Positions 43,846 through 54,077 of a stretch of 64,000 nucleotides of DNA are shown here, one piece after another. The first letter of the stretch is position 1. Each line of letters starts with the position of its first letter. A program made the position numbers and the translations under genes. Source of the DNA: Meconema thalassinum (taxonomy: Eukaryota > Arthropoda > Insecta > Orthoptera > Tettigoniidae); contig OX336399.1 of assembly GCA_946902985.2 (NCBI GenBank), positions 159,526,411 through 159,590,410 on the forward strand. Reading direction: 5' to 3'. Below the pieces are notes generated by a model. The model was given only the letters and a program-made list of their open reading frames with translations. It was not told the origin of the DNA and searched no databases.

Positions 43846-45182
43846 CAGGGTGTTTATAAATGAATATTGGGGTTTTAACTCTTTATAATATTTATTACAT
43901 TGAACTTCCAGTTATAAATGATATGTCAAATGAAAAAGCAACTCAAACAGTTTTACCTTATAAATGTTCAATGTGACTATCATTTGTCACACGGCACACA
44001 TCAAGTCTATAGCAGAGTTCTTCCCAAACGTTAAGTGTGGATTCAGTAATTGTAGCAACAGCTGCTTCAAACCGGTTTCTTAATTCAGGGAGGTCAGCTG
44101 GTAGCGGAGGCACGTACACACGATCCTTGATGAAGCTCCAAAGGTAAAAATCGCATGGTGTTAGGTCAGGAGATTGCGGAGGCCATGCATAGCAAGCCCT
44201 GTCATTGGGGCCCTTGCGGCCTATCCAGCCCTCGGGTACAGTGACGTTCAACCAATCGCGTACTTCGTTATGCCAGTGAGGTGGCGCACCATCTTGCTGG
44301 AAAATGAAGTTCTCTGGCTCATTTTCTTCCAACTGAGGGAAGAGCCATTGCTCAAGTGTGTCAAGGTAAGTGCCAGTTACAGTAGGTTCACCAAAAAAGA
44401 AAGGCCCATAAACTTTTCGCCGGGATAAGGCACAAAAAGCATTCACTTTAGGGGAATCTCGTTGCATTTGTACCATCTCGTGAGGATTTTCTGAGCGCCA
44501 GATGGGCACATTATGAGTGTTAACATGTCCACTAAGGTGAAAGGTCGATTCATCACTGAAGACAACACGATCCATAAAATAATCATCATGAGACAACATG
44601 TCGTTTGCGAAGTTGGCACGTAATCCGTGGTCTGTCGGCTTTAGAGCCTGTAATAACTGTAAACGGTAAGGACATAGCGGTAAGCGTTTTCTTAGAACTT
44701 TCCAAACAGTCGACACAGGAACTTTTAATGCACAACTAGCCTTCCGGACTGATTTCTTTGAGCTACGAGTGAACGACTCTCTCACTCGCTCAACAGTCTC
44801 TTCACTCACTCTTGGTCGTCCCGTGCTCTTCCCTTTACAAAGGCAGCCGGTATCTTCAAACTGATGATACCATCTACGAATGTTATTATCACTAGGAGGA
44901 TCACAACCGAACTTAATGCGGAACGCACTTTGCACAGTAACTACAGATTCGGTCTTTGCAAACTGCAAAACACAAAAGGCTTTCTGTTCACTAGTCGCCA
45001 TCTTTGCTACTGCCGCTGTCTAGCGGATTGCGGCAGAAACATTGCATGCACATGCGCACTGGTGCCAACTAACAAAATTGTTTGAGTTGCTTTTTCATTT
45101 GACATATCATTTATAACTGTAAGTTTAATGTAATAAATATTATAAAGAGTTAAAACCCCGATATTCATTTATAAACACCCTG
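43846..45182 (-). mobile_element. Complete DD41D (rosa-like) mariner
   Basis: TA duplicates (43844-43845 and 45183-45184) flank inverted repeats of about 109 bp, starting CAGGGTGTTTATAAATGAAT and differing at only a few positions. The single interior gene is an intact transposase on the minus strand. The 1337-bp length is normal for mariner. The TIRs are much longer than the usual 25-30 bp. It lies in antisense inside the 10.3-kb Sgpp intron. All parts for autonomous movement appear present. Confidence 0.93.
43958..45001 (-). CDS. Mariner transposase, DD41D, intact
   Basis: 347 residues with no stop, starting MATSEQKAFCVLQF at the first Met inside the right TIR. An N-terminal helix-turn-helix pair covers about residues 10-110 (NIRRWYHQFEDTG near 40; VPVSTVWKVLRKRL near 95). 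Between the two helical units lies GRPRVSEETVERVR. The catalytic residues are Asp150 (VVFSDEST), Asp237 (FQQDGAPPHW) and Asp279 (PPQSPDLTPCDFYLW). There are exactly 41 residues between the last two, the spacing of the rosa clade rather than DD34D mariners. The protein would bind its TIRs, excise the element and insert it at TA. No other ORF is in the element. The 84-codon plus-strand frame at 44174 is a shadow. Confidence 0.95.
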   Translation of the reverse strand: MATSEQKAFCVLQFAKTESVVTVQSAFRIKFGCDPPSDNNIRRWYHQFEDTGCLCKGKSTGRPRVSEETVERVRESFTRSSKKSVRKASCALKVPVSTVWKVLRKRLPLCPYRLQLLQALKPTDHGLRANFANDMLSHDDYFMDRVVFSDESTFHLSGHVNTHNVPIWRSENPHEMVQMQRDSPKVNAFCALSRRKVYGPFFFGEPTVTGTYLDTLEQWLFPQLEENEPENFIFQQDGAPPHWHNEVRDWLNVTVPEGWIGRKGPNDRACYAWPPQSPDLTPCDFYLWSFIKDRVYVPPLPADLPELRNRFEAAVATITESTLNVWEELCYRLDVCRVTNDSHIEHL

Positions 45183-45184
45183 TA

Positions 45185-45795
45185 TTAAAAAAAGACAATG
45201 TTGATTTTTATTCATTATTTCTAATTAAAATTCAAAATACAATCGGAATATGAATACAAAACACAAAACATAATTTGTCAACGTCTAGCAAAACGCCCAA
45301 ACACTGTCTTACCTCAGTTTTAAACCGGCACCCAGAAATAATAGTTTGAAAACGCACCTTTTCAAATTGTCGTGGCAAGGGGACAAAGCTCAAAGCGTCT
45401 CGGCTAAGTTGGCGCCTCGGCGGGAAACGGGGGAGGGGGGAAAAGCAGACTGTTTGTTCGGTAGAATAAAAATAGTACGACTAAGCAGGGCAGGTTGCTT
45501 TTCTGATTTTCCGCCTAACCTAGTATTAAATCATGGAATAGTGTAGGGTTATATTACAGTACATTTATTTTTTTAAGGGTACTTAAACATGTTGTCTTGC
45601 ACCTAAACCCCTGTGTTTTACTGTGTATTTATCTCAGTGAATTTATTATTCTCATGTAAATTGCTTTTCAGGATTAGGGAAGCACCCATTACAATTGGGT
45701 ACAATTGTGTTGATCAACTGAAAAGCATTAAGTTTCATTAACTTCAAAGAATAAATAATTTTAATGGTTAAAGTAAGAGGACTCTTATGTTCTAG
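45185..45795. other. End of Sgpp intron 3
   Basis: Unique-looking sequence plus a short repeat end at 45662-45735 (TTGATCAACTGAAAAGCATT), similar to ends at 46262, 49440, 57507 and 58612. The intron closes with TTATGTTCTAG. Confidence 0.5.
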
Positions 45796-46213
45796 TGGTG
45801 ACACGACCATCGTCCTGAGTGTGTCCGTGGGAGTGCATATCGGTGCGTGGATGAACTATCAGCTGGGCAACATGAGGGTTTCCCCCCTCACTCCTCCATA
45901 TGCCATCATCTGGCCATCGTACTCCATGCTGGGGCTGGGCACTTTGAGGACCGTCATCGGCTTCTGTTGCATCATCGCCACCAGAGCCATGTGCAAGTCG
46001 GCTTCCTACGCGACCATCTGCGCTCTCCTCCGCCTCAATTCCAAAGAACTGAAGCGATCGGAGAACAGCATCGAGAATCGTCAGAAGATACTCGTTGAAC
46101 TTAGTTATAAGTTTGTTACATATATATTGGTGGGTTTCAACACTGTCTATTTATTGCCAAATGTGTTCAGACTTATTGGTATTGAAAGACCCACATTTTA
46201 TACTGAAATCTGA
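45796..46213 (+). CDS. Sgpp: Sphingosine-1-phosphate phosphatase, terminal exon
   Basis: The first base completes the split Arg codon (CG+T), giving the conserved RGD. Then 138 codons run to TGA at 46211-46213. It encodes the last four or five membrane helices: VLSVSVGVHIGAWMNYQ, SMLGLGTLRTVIGFCCI, ATRAMCKSASYATICAL and LSYKFVTYILVGFNTVYLLP. The LSYKFVTYILVGF segment parallels the LPYRYITYGMVGF region of vertebrate SGPP1. The C-terminus is short (GIERPTFYTEI). No AATAAA is seen in the next 200 bases; an ATTAAA lies near 46400. Together the four exons give 279 complete codons plus split ones, about two thirds of the expected protein. Confidence 0.92.
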
Positions 46214-46437
46214 ATCTGGATACTTCCTGCAAGATTGACTTATTTTGGCATTTTCTTATAGAAAGCTTTCCAGTCGGCCGACACAAATTGTGCCCAGTTA
46301 TATTAGGCGAAACATAAAAGTAATATTACATGAAATATTTATCACAAAGTAACAATGCTTTTTATGTACAAAAAAATGGGGTGGGGATGACATAATTAAT
46401 TAAAATGCTCAATACTGATTAAGACTGTGGGATCAGA

Positions 46438-47035
46438 ATGCAAGGGGAAACTTTAAATAGAGTGGATGAGTTCAAATATCTGGGTTCGGTGGTGACTGGA
46501 GTTGGAAATCTGGATGTGGAAGTGTCACACAGGATTCAGGTAGGATGGATGAACTGGAGGAAAATGTCAGGAGTGCTCTGTGACCGCAGGATCAAGCCTA
46601 AGGTTAAGGGGAAAATATATAAAACTGTCGTAAGACCTGCATTGTTGTATGGCTCTGAAACATGGCCTGCACGCACACAAACAGGCTTGATGTCACGGAA
46701 ATGAAAATGCTTAGGTGGATGAGTGGAGTGACTAAGCATGATAGTGGAAAATGTCAAAATAAGAGGAACATTGAAGGTTGTGGAAATATCTAAGAAGATA
46801 CAAGAAAAGTGACTTCAATGGTACGGGCATGTGAGAAGAAGGGAGGAATCCTACGTGGGGAGGAAGATGCTAGACATGCAAATACAGGGAGTGAGAATGC
46901 GAGGCAGACCTAAACGAAGATGGATGGATTGTGTACAGGAGGAACTCGGAGAAAAGCAGTTGTCAGAAGAGGATGTGCATGACCGGGTTAAATGGACGAG
47001 AGCTGTCGGAAACATCGACCCCACATAGGAGTGGG
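46438..47035 (+). pseudogene. RTE-like LINE C-terminal region
   Basis: Frame 46438-46704 reads LNRVDEFKYLGSVVTGVGNL, KVKGKIYKTVVRPALLYGSE and TWPAR. After a frameshift, 46831-47028 gives [34 protein letters not shown] and a stop. This is the KYLGS..LYGSE..GRP..W..R..DP tail of BovB/RTE-type elements. The RT palm is missing. Confidence 0.7.
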
Positions 47036-47109
47036 AATGATGTAATGAGAAAGAAGGAGAATTAATTAAAGTGCTCTGCCACAGTTACGCCGACAAGTAC
47101 TTTTTAATA

Positions 47110-47646
47110 AAATATGATAAAATGGTCTGGCTAGCTCAAACCAAATTGCCAGCGTTTCGTCCCAGTGTACCATTGGGCTCGTCAGTTGGTATGGTACACC
47201 TCACCAAAATGCGTGGCTACCACAAACTGAGAAGTCCACTGTAAGGCACAAAATACTTGTAGTATTGACGCCACGAGCAATGCCAATGTACTACGAGAGG
47301 CAAGCTCTCTTTCACAAAACAATAAAACCTTACCTTGGTATTTATATTGAAATCGAATGTTCCCGAAGGAAAATATGATGTTAGTTATTGTTGTTTTAAG
47401 GGGCGGAACTACGAGGTCATCTGCCCCTAAAACATGATGTTGGTTCGTCCGTTTGAGCTAATATATTTTATTAGTATTTGGTTCATACATGGTTCTGTAT
47501 TGATTGTCTTATTAATAACAGTAAAGATGAGGAAAACTCCGCCTGATCAATACATATATTTATATCAAAACAGGGTCTAATGTAACAGTGTTTTAATATA
47601 AATATAATTATGTATTGATCAGGTGGATTTTTCCTCATCTTTACTG
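47110..47646. repeat. Cluster of short repeat ends
   Basis: This contains a third copy of the 41540 foldback arm (47110-47230) and a 55-bp insertion at 47383-47437, the solo TTTTAAGGGGC...GCCCCT hairpin. It also has a perfect-arm palindrome, CTCCGCCTGATCAATACAT (47508-47560), against its complement (47600-47646). Confidence 0.6.
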
Positions 47647-47735
47647 TAATTACTAATATATTTTAACAAAATAAGATAAGATGGTCCGGCTAGCTCAAAC
47701 TACAAGTCACTTTTTGGATGACATATTTGGTTCGT

Positions 47736-48880
47736 CACAAGATCATCAGATTCTGCTCGTCTAGGCTTAGATAAGGTACGATGTTTATGTATTGCACATA
47801 TGCACACATATATACACAATCTTACAAAAGTTTGGAAGAACTTCTGTAAAAATGTCAGTGTGTTCTTGCTCAGTTAGTCTGAAGCACTTCTATAGTTGCT
47901 GTGTTATTATTAACGTAGTTTAACACATTGGTGAGCGGATGCTTGAGCTTGTCACATACCCTGTGGACCGGACATTTTTCTACTGAGCATACTAGAGTGC
48001 ACTTGATTATAAAAATGTACATAAATATTAAACTAGTCAAGATTTTATCTTCAAATTTGGTATGAGTACACATCAATGCTCCTAGTAGCACTTGAGTGTG
48101 TGGTGACAGTTTATATTTGTGAATGTTTTGATCATGGTAGAGGTTAGATTGGTCTTCAAGCAAGGTCACTTGAATAAATAGGCACATTGGGTAAATTACG
48201 GCATGTAGGAGCTTGAATATTACTTCCACTATCACTCTTACATTCACTTTCCACTAATTCAATATCACTATTTCCATTTGAACGATCGTCGGCATACAAT
48301 TCTTCTAAAATATCGTCGGCGGCTAACACTGAATTACGCGAGCCCTCCTTCTTACCATTGACTGAACCGGCAGAAAGAAAGTCGACATTCGAAACTAAAT
48401 CAAAGAATAAAAGAAGGCCGTGAATGAAAGAAAAGTGGCAGATATACATCTAAGATTTATTCTAATCAATGTGCAGTCCGGAATAGTTCAATACATGGTC
48501 AAGAGATGTCGCAGGAAGATTGAAAACAATGACGTGTATAAAACCGAGATTTCTCGGGGCCCGTCTTCCATGTATTAAGTATGTTAACCTGTGATTTATT
48601 GACTTATTATTGTGATGAACTTCAGGTAAGATGTTGTCTACATTATTTTGTTATTGCTGTTCTTATTTCTAACGTTGCTATTTAAACTGCTGGCCTATTG
48701 CAATGTGATTGGTTTGTCAATGTGGCAAATACTCAAATTATACAATACACTAGATAGTTGAATAATGTTGTGAAAACTTAGCTGGTATTTTTGTGTACAA
48801 GTGTAATACGTACCTTATCTAAGCCTAAGTGAGCAGGATCTGATGATGATGATCTAGTGATGATCAAACATGTCGTCCAA
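47736..48880. repeat. Inverted ends with degenerate hammerheads around a decayed repeat gene
   Basis: GCTTAGATAAGGTACG (47767-47785) returns inverted at 48812-48830. Just outside each is a CTGATGAT...AAACATGTC or AAATATGTC hammerhead-like remnant (minus strand 47736-47765; plus strand 48836-48880). The interior minus strand encodes short peptides such as VLAADDILEELYADD (acidic, transposase-N-terminus-like; piggyBac is a guess). It has a paralogue at 49600-50790. Confidence 0.5.
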
Positions 48881-48889
48881 TTACAGATA

Positions 48890-49600
48890 TATTATGGAAT
48901 ATGCGGGAAATGCGGGAATTTTAGTGACCCGGGAAATATAAGGGAGTTTTGCATTTGATCCGGGAAATCTTGATAAGTCTCATATTGTCCAACTTCTCAG
49001 CCTCACAATGCTCAGTAGAGTCGTGTCGCTTGGCCTTCTATTTCGTCTACAGACCGCGCTGCCACCCGTAGTTTGTGCCACCGCCGCTTAAAGCGCTAAG
49101 CGGGGTGAGAGCCTAGCCAACGTTACGACCCGTCAGATCAACTTCTTAGCGCACGTGCATTGCTCACGCTACTGACTTGACCTAAATCTTGCTATCACTC
49201 CTGCGGAAGTATCTCCTAACATTCAGTTACACTTACGCTAGAAAAACTTGATTCGCACTTAGTCATTTTTCAGCTATTCGACATGCGAATTCGTCTAAAT
49301 AATACAGGAAATTGGTAAATTTTCGTTTGGAAAAATTCGGGAATTTAAAAACAGGTCACCACTCGACACCATGAATATTAAGTAGGCTACCCCCGTTTTT
49401 TTGTTTCTTGTTCATAAATATCTCGTGTAATATTTCTTACAGGTTAAATAGTTTCCCCACCTAATGTAATTGAGCACAATGCAAAGCTTTCTAGAATAGA
49501 ACTAGGCAACACTGAAAATTGGCTTCTGTTACTTCAATTATTTTGGCATGTTCTTTTTGTGCCTGTTAACCCAACAAGTGCCAGCTTGGTATGTTGCCTC
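48890..49600. other. No recognisable gene
   Basis: Includes a short repeat end near 49440-49500 of the CCACCTAATGTAATTGAGC type, and otherwise nothing I recognise. Confidence 0.4.
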
Positions 49601-49789
49601 TGAACTAACACATTGCCTTGTCTTGTCACATCTCCTGTCGACCAGACATTTTCCTGGTGAGAATACTCGAATATGTTTATAAAAACATACATTAATGTGT
49701 AATTGGTCAAAATTTTATCTTCAAGTTGGTATGAGTACTTGCTAGAGAGTGTGGTATACAGGGTGTATATAAAGGAGAGGGCACATTTT

Positions 49790-49945
49790 CTCTCTCTCTA
49801 AGTTAACAGCCCTGGGGCTGGTTTGCAGCAACTCTTCAATCTTCTCTATTCTCCGCCATCCTCTTCAAATCGTAATACGATTTTGTGTTCGTGCCTGTCA
49901 TTATCTGTGTGATGTATGCAAGTGGTGGTCTTCCTCTTGTGTATT
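49790..49945 (-). pseudogene. LINE C-terminal tail fragment
   Basis: The minus strand reads TRGRPPLAYITQIMTGTNTK and then RMAENREDW..AANQPQG. It is a sister of the plus-strand tail at 5002-5136 and truncated in the same way. It sits inside the second copy of the 47736 repeat. Confidence 0.6.
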
Positions 49946-50559
49946 TCCCTTCTAATAGGGCACATTCCTGACACCAAAAATCTTTTGTTTGGGGGTTAGA
50001 TAGGTTCATCGTTAATGGTGCATACAGTACATTTTACATCATACATATCCAAAATTGCTCAAAATGACTTCCTCCTGCTTTGTACGTGTCCCGAGAGGTG
50101 AAAATTCATCGGATTCAAACCTGGCGATCAGGCAGGCCATGCAGTGGATTCCTCTAAACCTTCATCTGTTCGGAAACTGGTTATCAAGATATTGGCGAAA
50201 CAGACTCAAGTGTTGTGGGTTTGAGGTGACTTACATAATCAGGATCACTACAGGGAATTCCATTCATAACACCTTAACGAAGGATAATGGGATCCACGTT
50301 CACATGTACTTTTTTGTGATGTTTTGTTCTCAGGAATGAGCCCTTACATTCATGGACACTTTTCTGGAACAGCAAATGCAACATGTTAAAGGTTAGATCG
50401 GTTAACAACAGGCAAGGTGAAGAAATTGCTACTAAAAAATTTTGTTTTTCAACTTCTTTTACACGTGAATATCCTGTGGGACATACATTAGTCGTTGGCT
50501 GGCCTTCCTTCAAACTATTTTAGATAGCTTGGAAGATCTGTTTTCATCAAGCCATTTTC

Positions 50560-50790
50560 AGTGTCCATGTCTAATATAGTCTCCATCAGAGTCATGATGC
50601 TTAGGGAGCCTGAATATCATTTTCACATTCAGTTTCCACTAATTCACTATCACTCGGTTCCTTTGAACGATATTGGCATATAATTCTTCAATAATCTCAT
50701 CTCCATCTTGTCATTGACTGAACCAGCAAGAAGCAAGTCGATGCTTTGAAATTAATTCAAAGAAAAAGAATAAATGGGATTTTAGAGCAG
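50560..50790 (-). pseudogene. Second copy of the acidic-N-terminus repeat gene
   Basis: The DNA matches 48220-48430 (TTTCCACTAATTCA.TATCAC, ATAATTCTTC.A.AAT.TC, GACTGAACC.GCA). It encodes a shorter decayed version. The C-terminal part of this copy lies at 49600-49765. Both copies lack the middle of the gene. The function is not identified. Confidence 0.45.
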
Positions 50791-50799
50791 ATTGTGCAG

Positions 50800-51145
50800 A
50801 TTCTTTAAGTTTACGAAAGAAATGAAAAATCTAAATAATCACTTTTATAACTAACAGAATGAAATACAAATGAATTAATTGTTCATGCTAAAATTCTCAT
50901 AGAAGCACTAGTAAACATCCAGTGTATCATTCATTGTAATGTAAACTGAAGTTTGACTGCAATATTTACAAAACTAGGTTCACAGAAAAGAATATCAATG
51001 AATATGTAAAATATCATCCTTGGAGACCTTCACATTAGGGGCAGATGACCTTGCTGTTCCGCCCCTTAAAACGACAGTCATCATCCCTCACATTAACACT
51101 GAGTTCCATCTGGCCCACTGAAATTGCAGCTACCAATATCGCCAT
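50800..51145. other. Mostly featureless; one solo hairpin repeat
   Basis: At 51026-51075 the minus strand carries TTTTAAGGGGCGG...CTGCCCCTAA, the same hairpin as at 14037 and 47391. GATGAT-type direct repeats flank it. Confidence 0.5.
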
Positions 51146-51149
51146 ATTT

Positions 51150-51715
51150 CACAGCGTTGAAGTGAATCATCTTCATTTCCCCTTTTCCAGCTGACACTGG
51201 GTGGGGGCAAATATGGTTCCTCTCCACTTTGTTCTGTCGTTCCACCATTCCTCTTCCGACACAGTGTTCCGATCCAGGTTCCGTTTACTAATGCTATTCT
51301 TCACCGAGTCCATCCAATGCATTCTTGGTCTTCCTCGTCCTCTCTTCCCTGTCATCAGTCGTTCCAGTGCTCATCTTGGTAGCCTTACTTCATTGATCCA
51401 TTTGACATGTCCAAACCATCTCAATCTGTTTTGCTCCTGTTTGTCATTTAGTTTCTGTACTCCCAGTTCGTTCCATATATCTTCATTTCTCACTCTGTCT
51501 CTCCTCGTTTTCTGGACCATACTTCTCAGGAATCTCATCTCAGCTGCCTGTACTCTGCTCTCATCCCTCTTAGTCATTGTCCAAGTTTCTGCTGCATATG
51601 TCATTATAGAAACATAATATACTTTGTACATCACTTCATTAATTATACCCACTATAAGGCTACTATTACCAGCAATGGAGTGGCCGTGTTGGCCACATTG
51701 AAACTCCAAAGCCAA
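51150..51715 (-). pseudogene. RTE-like LINE C-terminal region
   Basis: Frame 51715-51371 includes VYYVSIMTYAAETWTMTKRD, MRFLRSMVQKTRRDRVRNED and LRWFGHVKWINE. After a shift, 51355-51173 gives GKRGRGRPRMHWMDSVKNSI, WWNDRTKWRGTIFAPTQ and a stop. It is the same subfamily as the nested-insertion LINE at 32887. It begins near 51640, so the palm is missing. Confidence 0.7.
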
Positions 51716-51719
51716 AGAG

Positions 51720-52330
51720 GATACATAATATGGATAAGGAAAGCCTTATGGCAGTAAAATCAGTTTTTAAACTTGTTGATAACATACGGTAACGGATGTT
51801 GCCTATAATATCTTTATCACTGTTATTGACATGGAATTTTTTCGATTCTGGTACTGCCGACACTCGCAGGTCATTCGAAATGTAGACATTTGGCACTTGT
51901 TGGGTTAAGTCAATTTTTGATCAGGATTTCTTTTTTTTTAACTGTTTGTGTTTAATTCCTTGTATCATGAGGTTTATTCTTAGAAACCCATACGAGTGTT
52001 GTTAATTGTGCAGTATTTGATGCATTTTGTTTTGTACCGTACATGGAATTTCTTTAGAAAAATTTGAGTTATGTTATTTACTTCTTGAGACATTTTATTT
52101 TTTGTTGTGTTCCATCCACTGTTATTCATGTTTTGATTTGGCTGCTTGCACTTTTGCAATTTTTGATATAATGTTGAATGTTCGTCACAAAATATAAGCT
52201 ATATTTATTACACATTTGAGTTACAATTATGGACGGTCAAGTTGTTTGCAAATGGTGCAATGGTCCCATCTTTTGAACACTAGGCTAAATACATCACACC
52301 ACAGCAATAATATATCAAACAAATAGTAGG
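51720..52330. other. No recognisable gene
   Basis: AT-rich unique-looking sequence. Confidence 0.4.
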
Positions 52331-52345
52331 AATTATTTATGTTTG

Positions 52346-52671
52346 CTTGCCACGGTGGGTGTGTGGTTATCGTGTCGGACTACCAACCCCAAGATTGCAG
52401 GTTCCCTCCTGGCCATGGTAAGTGATTTTTGAAAGGCGACAAAAAATCACGATACTCATGTCATACGTTGTTGGCATGTTAAAGAACCCATTTGAATTCA
52501 GTAGGCAGAGTTCATAATGGCAAAATTAATCTCGGGATTTTCCGCCAACACACAGTTCCTCATTTCTCTACCAGAAAGCGGTATAGCGCCAAGGAGCATT
52601 AAATTCGACACGCAAGCTGCCCTCTGGGTGTCAATTAACAAAACTTGCTCCTGGCACCCGAGGCCACACGA

Positions 52672-52696
<25 letters not shown>
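52346..52696 (+). repeat. tRNA-derived SINE with 14-bp target duplication
   Basis: Begins CTTGCCACGGTGGGTGTGTG with A- and B-box-like segments (GGTTATCGTG; GCAGGTTCCCTCC) and ends in an (ATT)n tail. Perfect duplicates of ATTATTTATGTTTG lie at 52332-52345 and 52697-52710. It is the reference copy for those at 33100 and 39798. Confidence 0.87.
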
Positions 52697-52702
<6 letters not shown>

Positions 52703-52798
52703 TATGTTTGTGCTTATGAAACTGATTAGAAATGTTTGTATCTTGCAGCTTTGAAGAACCTTAGACGGACTATGGTTTATGGAGATGTCAGCATACTA

Positions 52799-52993
52799 CG
52801 AGGGCTATTTTTTTCCACCTCTGATAGGCTATATAAAAATGACAGATTGACATAACAAAATGATTTTATTACTAAAGGTTTACTTGTTTTGTACTTATTT
52901 TTCAACATAATCGCCAAAACTAAACATTTGTAGTGTCGTGACACCAGCTTTCCAATGCCCTCTGCAAAGAATTCTGCCGCCAGTGAGTTGGTA
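52799..52993 (-). pseudogene. Mariner 3' end fragment
   Basis: Starts at TA with GAGGGCTATTTTTTTCCA, a TIR of the same class as at 32174. On the minus strand the interior ends in the transposase C-terminus, including MFSFGDYVEK and a stop. It is cut off at 52993 by the next element. Confidence 0.6.
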
Positions 52994-53690
52994 CCGTATT
53001 TCCTCGCATAATCGTCGCACCTTTACTTTTCAAATTAAAATTTGGTTCATAACATTTCATGGCATGCTCAGCGCACAGCACATGCGCACTAGTCCGTTAC
53101 ACGCTGCCATATTTCAATCGTACGCGAGCTCTGTTGCTAACCAGCCGTGACCTTGTTTGGAAAAACAAGTCTCTGTCTTTCCTTCTCTGCGTGCGACAGG
53201 TGGCCGGCCAGCATACGCATGCCAGTCTACATAGTCAGAAGAAAGAAGCCTGTTTCGCTGACTGCAGGCCATGACTCACGATATGCGAACGGCTGGCCCG
53301 TGGCATGCTTAACAGCGATCGCGTCAACGCCACTCCAGTGGAGTGAAACTTGGGTGGACCTCTCACTTCCGTGAGTTAGCCTCAGAATGATGAGATTCAA
53401 TAAGGCACCGTATGAAGCGCTGCCAGCCTCAGTTCGCCGACAGACTGCTATTGGCATAATCTTACGCAAGGGACACCTTGCGCCAGTCTAGCATCAGCCA
53501 GACCCGTGGAAACATCGCAACAGAGACCCGTGCGTGATGTTACGCACATGTTGTCCACAATGAGAAAATACATGAATTATACGGCGATCTTGATGAAAAT
53601 GAAATATACGGAATTAAATCATCGCAAATTTTTAGCCTAAAATTCATGGCAAAAAGTAGGGTGCGACGATTATGTGAAGAATATTTAAGT
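52994..53690. mobile_element. TIR element, about 0.7 kb, transposase-free
   Basis: TATTTCCTCGCATAATCGTC at the left and, reverse-complemented, TATTCTTCACATAATCGTCG at the right share about 25 bp. This TIR type is known from pogo/Tigger-like insect elements. The interior is GC-richer than its surroundings and has no recognisable protein. It is inserted in the mariner fragment at 52799. Confidence 0.6.
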
Positions 53691-54075
53691 TCAAGGAAGA
53701 AAACCACAATTTTTAAATATATAGGCCTACTGTATCATTATTTGCTGCACGCTTGTGTGCTTTCTTAATATTATTTGTTTGTTATGTAATTCCGTGAAGG
53801 TTACCTCCTACAGTGCCTGGCCAGATTATGTAGTGATGTATTTCTTCGTGTTCTGCATTTCTTTACCCTCCGATATCCTAAATGTTTCCCATTTCATATT
53901 ATTTTCTTGATCCATCCCACAGGCATTTAATACTGTACTTGCTTAATTGTTGGCTTATTTCTGTTTGTAAAAGGTCACAATTTGCAAGTTGCACGAAAAC
54001 GGAAGCTCTTTTCAGGGCAAATTATTACTTAATTTCCTCATCATATTGAAAATTATGTCAAATGCACAAATAACT
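53691..54075. other. No recognisable feature
   Basis: About 385 bases between two TIR elements. Confidence 0.4.
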
Positions 54076-54077
54076 AA

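Noticed and set aside
45662..46320. Inverted short repeats on either side of the Sgpp terminal exon, suggesting a mobile exon
   Set aside because: The ends match a dispersed repeat seen alone at 49440 and paired at 57507-58668. Two independent insertions explain it, and the exon is in its expected place and phase.
52994..53690. Several 70-80-codon frames in the GC-richer block as exons
   Set aside because: They overlap in all frames, lack splice-site logic and sit between TIRs. The open frames follow from base composition.
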